Part shown: positions 15,784-23,111 of the stretch, one piece after another
Position numbering within the stretch: the first letter of the stretch is position 1
How the letters are laid out: every line of letters begins with the position of its first letter
Origin: Actinokineospora iranica
Lineage (GTDB): Bacteria; Actinomycetota; Actinomycetes; Mycobacteriales; Pseudonocardiaceae
Reading direction: 5' to 3'
DNA: 64,000 nucleotides
NCBI RefSeq assembly: GCF_900101685.1
Contig: NZ_FMZZ01000002.1
Coordinates: forward strand, 124,001-188,000
The notes under the pieces: generated by a model
Told to the model about the DNA's origin: nothing
Databases searched by the model: none
What the model saw: only the letters and a program-made list of their open reading frames with translations
Program-made: the position numbers and the translations under genes

Positions 15784-16836
15784 CTAGTCCCTGGCCTTCG
15801 ACGGCTGGACGCGCTTGGGCTCGCCGGGCATCTTCGGGTAGTCGGGCGGATACGGAAGGTCACCCAGACCGCGGTCCCGTTCGTCCCGGTCGGCCAGATC
15901 GATCAAGGGCCGCAAGGAGAAGGCGTGCTCGGCGACGGGCGCGTGCAGGTCGCCCACTTCGGCGAAGCGGGCGGGCATGGTCAGGATGGAGAAGTCCTCC
16001 GGGTGGACGTCGGGCAGCTCGTCCCAGGTCAGCGGGGCCGAGACGAGGGCGCGCGGGGTGGGGCGGATGGAGTAGGCCGAGGCGATGGTGCGGTCGCGGG
16101 CCATCTGGTTGTAGTCGATGAACACCCGGGCGCCGCGTTCCTCCTTCCACCAGCTCATGGTCACCCGCTCGGGCAGCCGCCGCTCCATCTCGCGGCCAAG
16201 GGCGATCAGGGCGCGGCGGGCCTCGGTGAACGTCCAGCGCGGCTCGATCGGGACGTAGAGGTGCACGCCGCGGCCGCCGGAGGTCTTGGGGAACGCCTGG
16301 ATGTCCATCGACGCGAGCAGTTCGCGCACCTGGAACGCCACGGTGACCGCGTCGGAGAAGTCGGTGCCGGGCTGCGGGTCGAGATCGATGCGCAGCTGGT
16401 CGGGGTGGTCGACGTCGGCGCGGCGGACCGGCCAGGGGTGGAAGGTGAGGGTGCCCAGGTTCGCCGCCCAGGCCACGACCGCCAACTCGGTCGGGCACAC
16501 CTCGTCGGCGGGGCGGCCGCTGGGGAAGGTGATGCGGGCGGTCTCGACGTAGTCCGGCGCGCCCTTGGGGATGCGCTTCTGGTAAAATGCGTCGCCGCTG
16601 TTGTCTTGGCGGGTGGACAGCCGCGCGCCCTCGAAAACGCCGCCGGGCCAGCGTTCCAGGGTCGTCGGGCGCTCGCGCAGCGCGCCGAGGACGCCGTCGC
16701 CGACGCTGAGGAAGTACTCCACGATCTGGCGTTTCGTGACACCGATATCGGCGAAGTAGGGCTTGTCCGGATTGGACACTCGCACTGCCCGCGGGCCGTG
16801 CGGCCCCTCGACCTCGATCTCCACCGCTGGCGCCAT
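15784..16836 (-). CDS. LigD-type non-homologous end-joining polymerase (primase-like)
   Basis: A 350-residue stand-alone polymerase domain of the LigD family (AEP/primase fold). Motifs are RVSNPDKPYFADIGVTK at the N-terminus, LRIDLDPQPG with the two catalytic aspartates, KTSGGRGVHLYVPI for nucleotide binding, and ARVFIDYNQMARDRTIASAYS with the third metal ligand. It lacks ligase and phosphoesterase domains, so it would need a separate ligase and Ku; LigC at 2.7 kb could serve. ATG 16836 is the preferred start because the matching open frame runs on upstream antisense to hisS. It is divergently arranged with hisS. Confidence 0.9.
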   Translation of the reverse strand: MAPAVEIEVEGPHGPRAVRVSNPDKPYFADIGVTKRQIVEYFLSVGDGVLGALRERPTTLERWPGGVFEGARLSTRQDNSGDAFYQKRIPKGAPDYVETARITFPSGRPADEVCPTELAVVAWAANLGTLTFHPWPVRRADVDHPDQLRIDLDPQPGTDFSDAVTVAFQVRELLASMDIQAFPKTSGGRGVHLYVPIEPRWTFTEARRALIALGREMERRLPERVTMSWWKEERGARVFIDYNQMARDRTIASAYSIRPTPRALVSAPLTWDELPDVHPEDFSILTMPARFAEVGDLHAPVAEHAFSLRPLIDLADRDERDRGLGDLPYPPDYPKMPGEPKRVQPSKARD

Positions 16837-16938
16837 TGGCCCAGCGTACGGCCGGTGGGGAACAGACGCGCGCGCTTTGGTGACCTCCCGGTAGCGTTGA
16901 CCGCAACCGTTAACCGTCATCTGCGAGGAACCCGACCG

Positions 16939-18195
16939 GTGAAGATGGACAACAGCCCCGCCCGGGGCACCCGTGACCTGCTGCCCGCGACCGTGGCCGT
17001 GCGCGACCACGTGCTGGCCCGGATCACCGAGGTCTACCACCGGTACGGCTACCAGCGCATCGAGACGCCCGCGCTGGAGAACATCGAGCGCCTGCAGGGC
17101 GGCCAGGGCGGCGAGAACGAGAAGCTGATCTACCGGGTGCTGCGCCGCGGACTTGACGAGGTCGTCGCCGCCGAGACGCGGCTGGACGACCTGGTGGACC
17201 TGGGGCTGCGCTACGACCTGACCGTGCCGCTGACCCGGTTCTACGGCAACAACCAGGCGAGCCTGCCGCAGCCGTTCCGGTCGTTCCAGTTCGGGCCGGT
17301 GTGGCGGGCCGAGCGGCCGCAGAAGGGCCGCTACCGGCAGTTCTACCAGTGCGACATCGACATGCTCGGCGAGGAGAGCGTGCTGGCCGAGGTCGAGCTG
17401 ATCGAGGCCACCACCGAGGCGCTGGCCGCCGCCGGGCTCGACGGCGCGACCGTTCGCGTCTCCGACCGGCGGTTCCTGTCCGCGCTGGCCCAGGCCGCGG
17501 GGCTGCCCGAGCAGGCGTGGACCGGGCTGTTCATCACCCTGGACAAGCTCGACAAGATCGGCTGGGAGGGCGTGCGCGCCGAACTGCCCGGCCGGGGGCT
17601 GGACACCGCCCAGATCGACCGGCTCCAGGAGACCATCACCGGCCTGCGCGGCGTCGACCCGGCCAAGCTGGGCGACCGGCTCGCCGAGGCCGTGCCGGAC
17701 CTGCCCGACGAGGTCGTCGCCGACCTGGCGGGCACCGCGGACGCGCTGCGCGCGCTCGACGGGCTGGACTGGGAGTTCGACCCGACCCTGGTGCGCGGCA
17801 TGGGCTACTACACCGGCCAGATCTTCGAGATCACCCACCCGGCGGCGGCCGGGTCGGTCGCGGGGGGCGGGCGCTACGACCGGCTCATCGGCCGCTCGCT
17901 GGGCCGCGACGTGCCCGCGTGCGGGTTCTCCATCGGCTTCGAGCGCATTGTCGACCTGATCGAGGGCGCCGGGAGCCGCGCGGCGGTCGCGGTGCTCTAC
18001 GAGGCCGACGTGCCGCTCCCCACGGTCGTCGGCAGCGCCCGCGAGCTGCGCCGGGACGGCCGGACGGTCTCGCCCATCCGCAGGCGCGGGAAGCTGGGCG
18101 CGCAACTGGGCAGGCTCACCGAGTGGGGCTTCACCTCGGTGGTGCACCTGCGCGCCGACGGCCCGACCGAGGAGCGTCCGCTGGAATCTCGCTGA
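16939..18195 (+). CDS. hisS: Histidyl-tRNA synthetase
   Basis: A 418-residue class II aminoacyl-tRNA synthetase that charges tRNA-His. Motif 2 is clear in FRSFQFGPVWRAERPQKGRYRQF, the histidine-specific loops are LVRGMGYYTGQIFE and GGGRYDRLIG, and motif 3 is CGFSIGFERIVDL. The N-terminal GTRDLLPA region that positions the first helix is intact, and the C-terminal anticodon-binding domain (PTVVGSARELRRDG) is full length. GTG 16939 with GAGGAA nine bases upstream is chosen; ATG 16945 is also possible. It is followed by a small membrane-protein gene. Confidence 0.97.
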   Translation: MKMDNSPARGTRDLLPATVAVRDHVLARITEVYHRYGYQRIETPALENIERLQGGQGGENEKLIYRVLRRGLDEVVAAETRLDDLVDLGLRYDLTVPLTRFYGNNQASLPQPFRSFQFGPVWRAERPQKGRYRQFYQCDIDMLGEESVLAEVELIEATTEALAAAGLDGATVRVSDRRFLSALAQAAGLPEQAWTGLFITLDKLDKIGWEGVRAELPGRGLDTAQIDRLQETITGLRGVDPAKLGDRLAEAVPDLPDEVVADLAGTADALRALDGLDWEFDPTLVRGMGYYTGQIFEITHPAAAGSVAGGGRYDRLIGRSLGRDVPACGFSIGFERIVDLIEGAGSRAAVAVLYEADVPLPTVVGSARELRRDGRTVSPIRRRGKLGAQLGRLTEWGFTSVVHLRADGPTEERPLESR

Positions 18196-18231
18196 TTCCT
18201 CTTACCCTGCCCGGCAAGCTACCGTGGAGGC

Positions 18232-18570
18232 ATGGTCGGGACAGGTTTCCGCGGGACGTCCGACGATGACCCGCGCCCGGGTGACCACGCCAGGCGGAAG
18301 GACCGTTTTTCCGACGACCTGATCGGCCTCGACCCGGCCGACCCCGAGGTGCGGGAGTTCGCCGAGCACCTCGACCGGGTGGAACGGGTGCGGCCGAGCT
18401 ACACCGTCGAGGGCTACCTGGGCCAGGTCAGCGACTTCGCCGACTCGGCGAACCGGCTCGGCGGCCACTACCGGCTCACCGCGGGCATAGTCGCTGCCCT
18501 GATCTTGTTGGGTGTGGTGGTGGCCGCGTGGGACGCCCTGGTGTTCATCGTGAGCGTCCTGCTCGGGTAA
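18232..18570 (+). CDS. Small membrane protein of unknown function
   Basis: A 112-residue protein with a charged, soluble N-terminal 75 residues (rich in Asp and Arg; LDRVERVRPSYTVEGYLGQVSDFADS) and two closely spaced hydrophobic helices at the C-terminus (LTAGIVAALILLGVVVAAW, then ALVFIVSVLLG). Its orientation suggests a cytoplasmic domain tethered by a C-terminal hairpin. It has no recognisable family. It lies 36 bases after hisS and 53 bases before msrB, all on one strand, so it may share a transcript with hisS. Confidence 0.65.
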   Translation: MVGTGFRGTSDDDPRPGDHARRKDRFSDDLIGLDPADPEVREFAEHLDRVERVRPSYTVEGYLGQVSDFADSANRLGGHYRLTAGIVAALILLGVVVAAWDALVFIVSVLLG

Positions 18571-18623
18571 GCACCCGGCGGCACGGCGCGGAAACGAGGC
18601 ACTGGGGAGAAGAGAGAGCTCGA

Positions 18624-19106
18624 ATGAAGCCAGCCGGAATGAAGCCAGTGGTGGGCGCGACGCCGCGCGTGGTCAAGTCCGAGCAGGAGTGGCGCGCCGA
18701 ACTCGACCCGCGCGAGTACGCCGTGCTCCGCGCGGCGGGCACCGAGCCCGCCTGGACCGGCGAGTACACCGAGACCAAGACCGCCGGGGTGTACCGGTGC
18801 CGCGCGTGCGGGGCCGAGCTGTTCCGCAGCGACACCAAGTTCGAGTCGCACTGCGGGTGGCCGTCGTTCTTCTCGCCGCTGGCAGGCGAGAGCGTCGTGC
18901 TGCGCGAGGACCGCACGCACGGGATGGTCCGCACGGAGGTGCTGTGCGCGAGCTGCCACAGCCACCTCGGGCACGTCTTCGAGGGCGAGGGCTACCCGAC
19001 GCCGACCGACCAGCGGTACTGCATCAACAGCATCTCGCTCACCCTGGTCCCCGACGGTGACACCTCTAGCAGCGACACCCCCGGCGGAGACATCGCTGGG
19101 GCCTGA
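18624..19106 (+). CDS. msrB: Peptide-methionine (R)-S-oxide reductase MsrB
   Basis: A 160-residue repair enzyme that reduces methionine-R-sulfoxide in oxidised proteins. Both zinc-binding CxxC pairs are present (YRCRACGAELF and EVLCASCHSHLGHVF), together with FESHCGWPSF and the catalytic cysteine in RYCINSISL. ATG 18624 with GGGGAGAAGAGAG upstream is the start; a tandem MKPAGMKPV at the N-terminus offers a second ATG fifteen bases later. It lies just upstream of the TIGR04222/DUF692 genes, though a 129-base gap suggests separate transcription. Confidence 0.96.
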   Translation: MKPAGMKPVVGATPRVVKSEQEWRAELDPREYAVLRAAGTEPAWTGEYTETKTAGVYRCRACGAELFRSDTKFESHCGWPSFFSPLAGESVVLREDRTHGMVRTEVLCASCHSHLGHVFEGEGYPTPTDQRYCINSISLTLVPDGDTSSSDTPGGDIAGA

Positions 19107-19235
19107 CCGCCCCTACCTCAAATTCACCTCAAGCAGCCCTAAGTCCTGCCCACGGGTTCCCTAAATCTTGCTCAAGCTCTCTTGTGCGCGCGCTCACAGC
19201 GCATCGAGCATGGTGCCCTCACAAGGGGGATCGAC

Positions 19236-20147
19236 ATGAACGAACCGTGGGGAATCAGCGGGCCGGAGTTCCTCCGGCTGTACCTGGTGGCGGCGGGGTT
19301 CGCGGTGCTCATCGCGCTCGCGGTCCGGATCATGGCGCGCACGGCGTCCGCGACGGAGCGGACGCCCGGTCAGCTCACGCTTGACGAGCTGGCGTACCTG
19401 GCGGGCGGCACCCGGCGCGTGGTGGAGACGGCGGTCGCCAGACTGCTGGACGAGGGGAAGCTGCGCATCAGCCGCACGGGGGCGGTGGGGGTGGTCGACG
19501 GCGCGCGCGGGGGTGGCGCCGTCGACCAGGCCGTGCTCGCGGATGCCAAGCGGTACGGGCACCGCACGCTGCGCCTGCTTGTCGACAAGGTCGGTCAGGA
19601 CGCCGCCGTCACCAGGATCGGCGCGGACCTGACCCGCAAGGGGTTGCTGGTCGACAAGGGGATGTCGCGGGCGCGGCTGTCCGCGGCGCCGCTCGCCGTG
19701 CTCTTCGCGGTGGGCGCGGCGCGGTGGGTCAACGGGCTTTCGGAGGGCCGCCCGATCGGGTGGCTGACCCTGGCCCTGCTCGGGACGGCGGTGGTCGCGG
19801 CGGTGCTGTTCCGGCGGCCGGTGCCGTCGCGGACCTACCAGGGCGCGCGGATGCTGGCCGAGGCGCGCCGCGGGCGGGCCACGGCGAGCAGCCGGACGAT
19901 CGGGGCGCACGCCCCGGACTACGCGCTCGGCACCGCGGCCGGGCTGGTGGTGTTCGGCGGGCTGGCCACCTATCCGGACGCCGAGATCGCCGCGGCGCTG
20001 GAGACGCAGCGGGCGGCGACGGGGTACTCGGCGTCGTCCAGCGGCACGTCCAGCTCGTCGAGCTGCGGCGGCGGCAGCGGGTCGTCCTGTAGCAGCGGGG
20101 GCGGCGGGGGTGGCTGCGGCGGAGGCGGCGGGGGCTGCGGCGGCTGA
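19236..20147 (+). CDS. TIGR04222 membrane protein with Gly/Ser/Cys-rich tail (candidate modified peptide)
   Basis: A 303-residue protein from ATG 19236 (AAGGGGG upstream). It has a TM helix at 12-32, a winged-helix-like cytoplasmic part (LTLDELAYLAGGTRRVVETAV, then LLDEGKLRIS), a TM pair at 150-165 and 175-192, and a hydrophobic GTAAGLVVFGGLATY segment at 232-246. From residue 265 the sequence is nearly all Ser, Gly and Cys, with cysteines at 277, 285, 294 and 301. This architecture is TIGR04222, a family noted for Gly/Cys-rich ends. DUF692 enzymes modify cysteines of precursor peptides, and one follows directly. The tail is therefore a plausible substrate still attached to a membrane anchor; this is inference. 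Confidence 0.82.
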   Translation: MNEPWGISGPEFLRLYLVAAGFAVLIALAVRIMARTASATERTPGQLTLDELAYLAGGTRRVVETAVARLLDEGKLRISRTGAVGVVDGARGGGAVDQAVLADAKRYGHRTLRLLVDKVGQDAAVTRIGADLTRKGLLVDKGMSRARLSAAPLAVLFAVGAARWVNGLSEGRPIGWLTLALLGTAVVAAVLFRRPVPSRTYQGARMLAEARRGRATASSRTIGAHAPDYALGTAAGLVVFGGLATYPDAEIAAALETQRAATGYSASSSGTSSSSSCGGGSGSSCSSGGGGGGCGGGGGGCGG

Positions 20148-20168
20148 CCGAGGGGGGAAATGGACGGC

Positions 20169-20972
20169 ATGGGTGAGCTCGGGGTGGGCATCGGCTGGCG
20201 GTCGGAGATCGATCTGACCGTCGAGCGGCTGCCGGGCGTCGACTTCGTGGAGGTCGTTGCGGAGAACCTGCACCGCGACCACCTGCCGGAGTCGCTGCGG
20301 CTCCTGCGGGGTCGAGGGGTCCCCGTTCTCCCCCATGCCGTCTCCCTCTCCCTGGGCGGGGCCGACCCGCTCGACCGGGACCGGGTCGAGCACCTGGCCG
20401 CGGTCGCCGAACTGCTGGCCGCCCCGGTGGCCAGCGACCACATCTGCTTCGTCCGGGCGGGCGGGCTGGACTCCGGGCACCTGATGCCGGTGCCGCGCAC
20501 CCGCGACGCGCTCGACGTGCTCACCGCCAACGTGAAGGCGGCGCAGGCGGACCTGGGGACGCCGCTGGCGCTGGAGAACATCGCCGCGCTGCTGGAGTGG
20601 CCGGACGCGGAGCTGACCGAGGCGGCGTTCCTGACCGAGCTGGTCGAGCGCACCGGCTGCCTGCTGCTCATCGACGTGGCCAATATGTGGGCCAACGCCC
20701 GCAACCTGGGCCAGGACCCGGTCGACCTGCTCGACGGGCTGCCGTTGGAGCGGATCGCGTACGTGCACGTCGCCGGTGGCGTCGAGCGCGACGGGGTGTA
20801 CCACGACACGCACGCCCACCCGGTGCCCGACGGCGTGCTCGACCTGCTGGGCGAGCTGTGCGCGCGGGTCCGCCCGCCGGGGGTGCTGCTGGAGCGCGAC
20901 GACCGCTATCCCGCGGACGCCGAGCTGGCCGCCGAGCTGACCGCGATCCGCGGCGTCCTGGCGGGAACATGA
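20169..20972 (+). CDS. DUF692 family multinuclear iron enzyme (MNIO, MbnB-like)
   Basis: A 267-residue TIM-barrel protein with the metal-binding set of the DUF692 group: [60 protein letters not shown] and [10 protein letters not shown]. Relatives such as MbnB use two or three irons and oxygen to convert cysteines of a precursor peptide into oxazolone/thioamide or other products, with a partner protein. ATG 20169 is preferred because the Shine-Dalgarno run at 20150-20157 is too close to ATG 20160. It follows the Cys-tailed TIGR04222 gene by 21 bases and overlaps the next gene by ATGA, a compact operon. Confidence 0.85.
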   Translation: MGELGVGIGWRSEIDLTVERLPGVDFVEVVAENLHRDHLPESLRLLRGRGVPVLPHAVSLSLGGADPLDRDRVEHLAAVAELLAAPVASDHICFVRAGGLDSGHLMPVPRTRDALDVLTANVKAAQADLGTPLALENIAALLEWPDAELTEAAFLTELVERTGCLLLIDVANMWANARNLGQDPVDLLDGLPLERIAYVHVAGGVERDGVYHDTHAHPVPDGVLDLLGELCARVRPPGVLLERDDRYPADAELAAELTAIRGVLAGT

Positions 20973-21400
20973 CCAGCGGGGACATGACCAGCGGGCACAT
21001 GCCCCACGGGGACGCGGACCGGCGGGCGCGGCTGGCCGCCCGGCAGGCCGACCTGCTGCGCGCGCTGCTCGCCGACGGCCCACCGCCCGCGGGCTTCGAC
21101 CCGGCGGCGGTGGCGGTGGAGGCCGCGGCCCTGCTGGCGAAACGGCGCCGGGTGGTCGCGCACCTGGCCCCGGACGTGGCGGGCGACCTGGGCGAGCGGT
21201 TCGCGCCGCTGTTCGACGAGTACGCGCGGGCGAACCCGCGCCGGACGGGATCACGGGCTCGCGAGGACGCCGCGGCGTTCGAGCGGTGGTTGACCGATCG
21301 GGGCAACCTGGCCGAGCCGAGGCGCCCTTGGTGGCGACTGGGCAGGCCAGGGGATCGGGCCCGGGTGGTGTCGCGCGCAGGCGCGACACCACCCGGATAG
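20969..21400 (+). CDS. SCO6045-like C-terminal domain protein, probable DUF692 partner
   Basis: A 143-residue protein translationally coupled to the DUF692 gene (ATGA). After a repetitive start ([11 protein letters not shown]) it has an all-helical domain: [20 protein letters not shown], then [23 protein letters not shown], then [14 protein letters not shown]. This domain is found fused to or beside DUF692 proteins in actinobacteria (SCO6045 type). In characterised DUF692 systems a second protein of this size recruits the precursor, so a docking role is reasonable but unproven. The last codons lie inside a 16-bp perfect hairpin (21361-21396), so the C-terminus [14 protein letters not shown] is partly dictated by the terminator. 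Confidence 0.72.
   Translation: MTSGDMTSGHMPHGDADRRARLAARQADLLRALLADGPPPAGFDPAAVAVEAAALLAKRRRVVAHLAPDVAGDLGERFAPLFDEYARANPRRTGSRAREDAAAFERWLTDRGNLAEPRRPWWRLGRPGDRARVVSRAGATPPG
21361..21396. terminator. Perfect 16-bp hairpin at the end of the DUF692 operon
   Basis: CCGGGTGGTGTCGCGC (21361-21376) and its exact reverse complement (21381-21396) are separated by GCAG. It overlaps the final codons of the plus-strand operon and lies between convergent genes, so it can terminate in both directions. The right arm runs into a tandem repeat. Confidence 0.85.
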
Positions 21401-21452
21401 ACCCACCCGGATAGACCCACCCGGATAGACCCACCCGGATAGACCCGCCCGG
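21389..21452. repeat. 14-bp tandem repeat between convergent genes
   Basis: Four exact copies of the 14-mer CCACCCGGATAGAC (21389-21444) plus a diverged fifth start. The first copy overlaps the right arm of the terminator hairpin. Each copy contains TAG, giving serial stop codons on the plus strand. Copy number probably varies between strains. Confidence 0.9.
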
Positions 21453-21485
21453 CTGGCCCCGCTCGGCAGCCGCAGCGCCCCGAGA

Positions 21486-22250
21486 TCAGCTCGCGGGCAC
21501 GCCCATGACCTTGAACTGGGCGCCCTGGTCGTCGGCGACGGTCGCCATGCGGCCGAAGGGGGTGTCGACCGCGCCATCGAGGACCGACCCGCCCAACTCC
21601 TTGACCTTCTCCAGGGTCGCGTCGGCGTCGGCGACCTGGAAGTAGACGCCCCAGTATGCGGGCGTGCCCGCGTCCAGCCCGCCGCCGATGCCGCCGACCG
21701 GCTGCTCGCCGCCGGGCACGTTCAGTGTGGCGTAGCCCCCGGGGGCGCCCTCCATGTCCTCGTAGGCGTACCCGAAGACCTTGGCGTAGAACTCCTTGCT
21801 TGCGGCGAGGTCGGCGCTCATCTGCTCGTTCCAGACCAGCGAGCCCGGCTCGTTGGCCAGGGTGACGCCGGTGTGCTTGCCCGCCTCCCAGAGCCCGAAG
21901 CCCGCGCCCGCGGTGTCGATGGCGACGACCATGCGGCCGAACTCGCTCACCTGCAGCGGCGGCAGGACGATCTGCCCGCCCGCCGCGGTGATCTTGGCCG
22001 CGTCCGCGTCGACGTCGGTGCTGGACAGGTAGGTGGTCCACGCCGAGGTCTGGCCCTCTTGCAGCGGTCCGAGGCCCGCGACGAACTCGTCGCCGAGGAA
22101 ACAGTTCGCGTATCCGCCGACCTCTTCGCCGCCGATGTCCACCCGCCAGCCGAAGAGTCCTGAGTAGAACTCCGCGGCCTGGGCGACGTCCGTGCCGAGA
22201 TCGACCCAGCAGGGCGTTCCCGCGGGCCAGGCGGTGTTCCGGGTGACCAT
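21486..22250 (-). CDS. VOC family (glyoxalase/bleomycin-resistance-like) protein, two domains
   Basis: A 254-residue protein made of two vicinal-oxygen-chelate modules, each with the beta-alpha-beta-beta-beta pattern. Module 1 starts at PCWVDLGTDVAQAAEFYSGL and ends at VAIDTAGAGFGLWEA; module 2 starts at LVWNEQMSADLAASKEFYAK and ends with ATVADDQGAQFKVM. The AAEFYxxLFGW signature in both is typical of the family. Many such proteins are annotated as hydroxylases or glyoxalases without proof; the substrate is unknown. ATG 22250 has GGAGGTC eight bases upstream. It converges on the DUF692 operon. Confidence 0.87.
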   Translation of the reverse strand: MVTRNTAWPAGTPCWVDLGTDVAQAAEFYSGLFGWRVDIGGEEVGGYANCFLGDEFVAGLGPLQEGQTSAWTTYLSSTDVDADAAKITAAGGQIVLPPLQVSEFGRMVVAIDTAGAGFGLWEAGKHTGVTLANEPGSLVWNEQMSADLAASKEFYAKVFGYAYEDMEGAPGGYATLNVPGGEQPVGGIGGGLDAGTPAYWGVYFQVADADATLEKVKELGGSVLDGAVDTPFGRMATVADDQGAQFKVMGVPAS

Positions 22251-22440
22251 TGATCGACCTCCGTCTTGTTCCTGTGGGACCCGCGGTCGCGGGTCCGGGT
22301 GCACGCTAACTCCGCCAGGAGGGTTGTGTGCGTCACGATTGAGGCGTCGATCCCAGGAAAAATGGGCGGGCGCGAGGTGTGTTCCGGAAGGATCAAGCGG
22401 GCGAATCGGCGGCAAACCGGACATAGCGGCTGGAGATTTC

Positions 22441-22941
22441 ATGCGGCTCGGCGTCAAGGGGACAGCTCTGTTCGCGCTCTGCCTGAGCGCACTGCTCGGA
22501 TGCGGGTCCTCGCCGGGCGCCGGGGATCCGCCATGCACCGCGATCGGCTCGCCTGCGGCCATCAGCCTCGACATTTCCCCAGAGACCGCCCCAGCGATCT
22601 CCGCGGCGACTCCCCCACCGACCGGGCAGCTCACCGCCTGCTGGGGCGGCGAGTGCCGCACCGCCCAGCTGGACCTGCGCGCCGCGACCAGCGCGGGCGC
22701 CACGACCTGCGTCGACGAGAACTGCTCCGCCCAGATGACCCCGACCGGCGGGCTCGCCGGGTTCGTCGAACTGCCCGACCTGCCCAAGGACACACCGGTG
22801 GCGGTGACCCTCGCCCTCGGCGGCGCGGAGCACCGGGTCGAGGTCGTCCCGCGGGCGACGTTCCCCAACGGCCCCGAGTGCGGCGAAGGCGGGCCGCAGG
22901 CACGGCTGACGCTGAACCAGGGCGGGCTGTCCGCGGGCTGA
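22441..22941 (+). CDS. Lipoprotein of unknown function
   Basis: A 166-residue exported lipoprotein: MRLGVKGTALFALCLSALLGC is a signal with a Leu-x-Gly-Cys lipobox, the lipidated cysteine being residue 21. The mature part is Pro/Thr-rich at first, then contains several cysteines (TACWGGECRTAQ, TTCVDENCSAQ, PNGPECGEG) that probably form disulphides, in a beta-rich domain. No family is recognised. ATG 22441 has GGAG upstream. It lies divergently from the VOC gene across a 190-base gap. Confidence 0.75.
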   Translation: MRLGVKGTALFALCLSALLGCGSSPGAGDPPCTAIGSPAAISLDISPETAPAISAATPPPTGQLTACWGGECRTAQLDLRAATSAGATTCVDENCSAQMTPTGGLAGFVELPDLPKDTPVAVTLALGGAEHRVEVVPRATFPNGPECGEGGPQARLTLNQGGLSAG

Positions 22942-23111
22942 GCCCGACCGCGCCCGCCGATCGGCCATCCGGATCAACCGTTTAGCCCTTGCGCGCCGAT
23001 CATCGAACCTGGATAGTTTCTGGCGAACTGGGGCTTGATTCTGGGGGATTCACCCGACACCGGACATCCCGCCTTTCGGTATGCCCATAAACAGCACACT
23101 CGGGGGGTCGA

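Noticed and set aside
15430-16938. Plus-strand open frame leading into hisS
   Set aside because: It is antisense to the LigD-type polymerase and the methyltransferase. HisS begins at 16939 with its usual first residues.
16837-18147. Extension of the LigD-type polymerase frame over hisS as a fusion protein
   Set aside because: The upstream codons are antisense to hisS and carry no domain; ATG 16836 gives the family's normal N-terminus.
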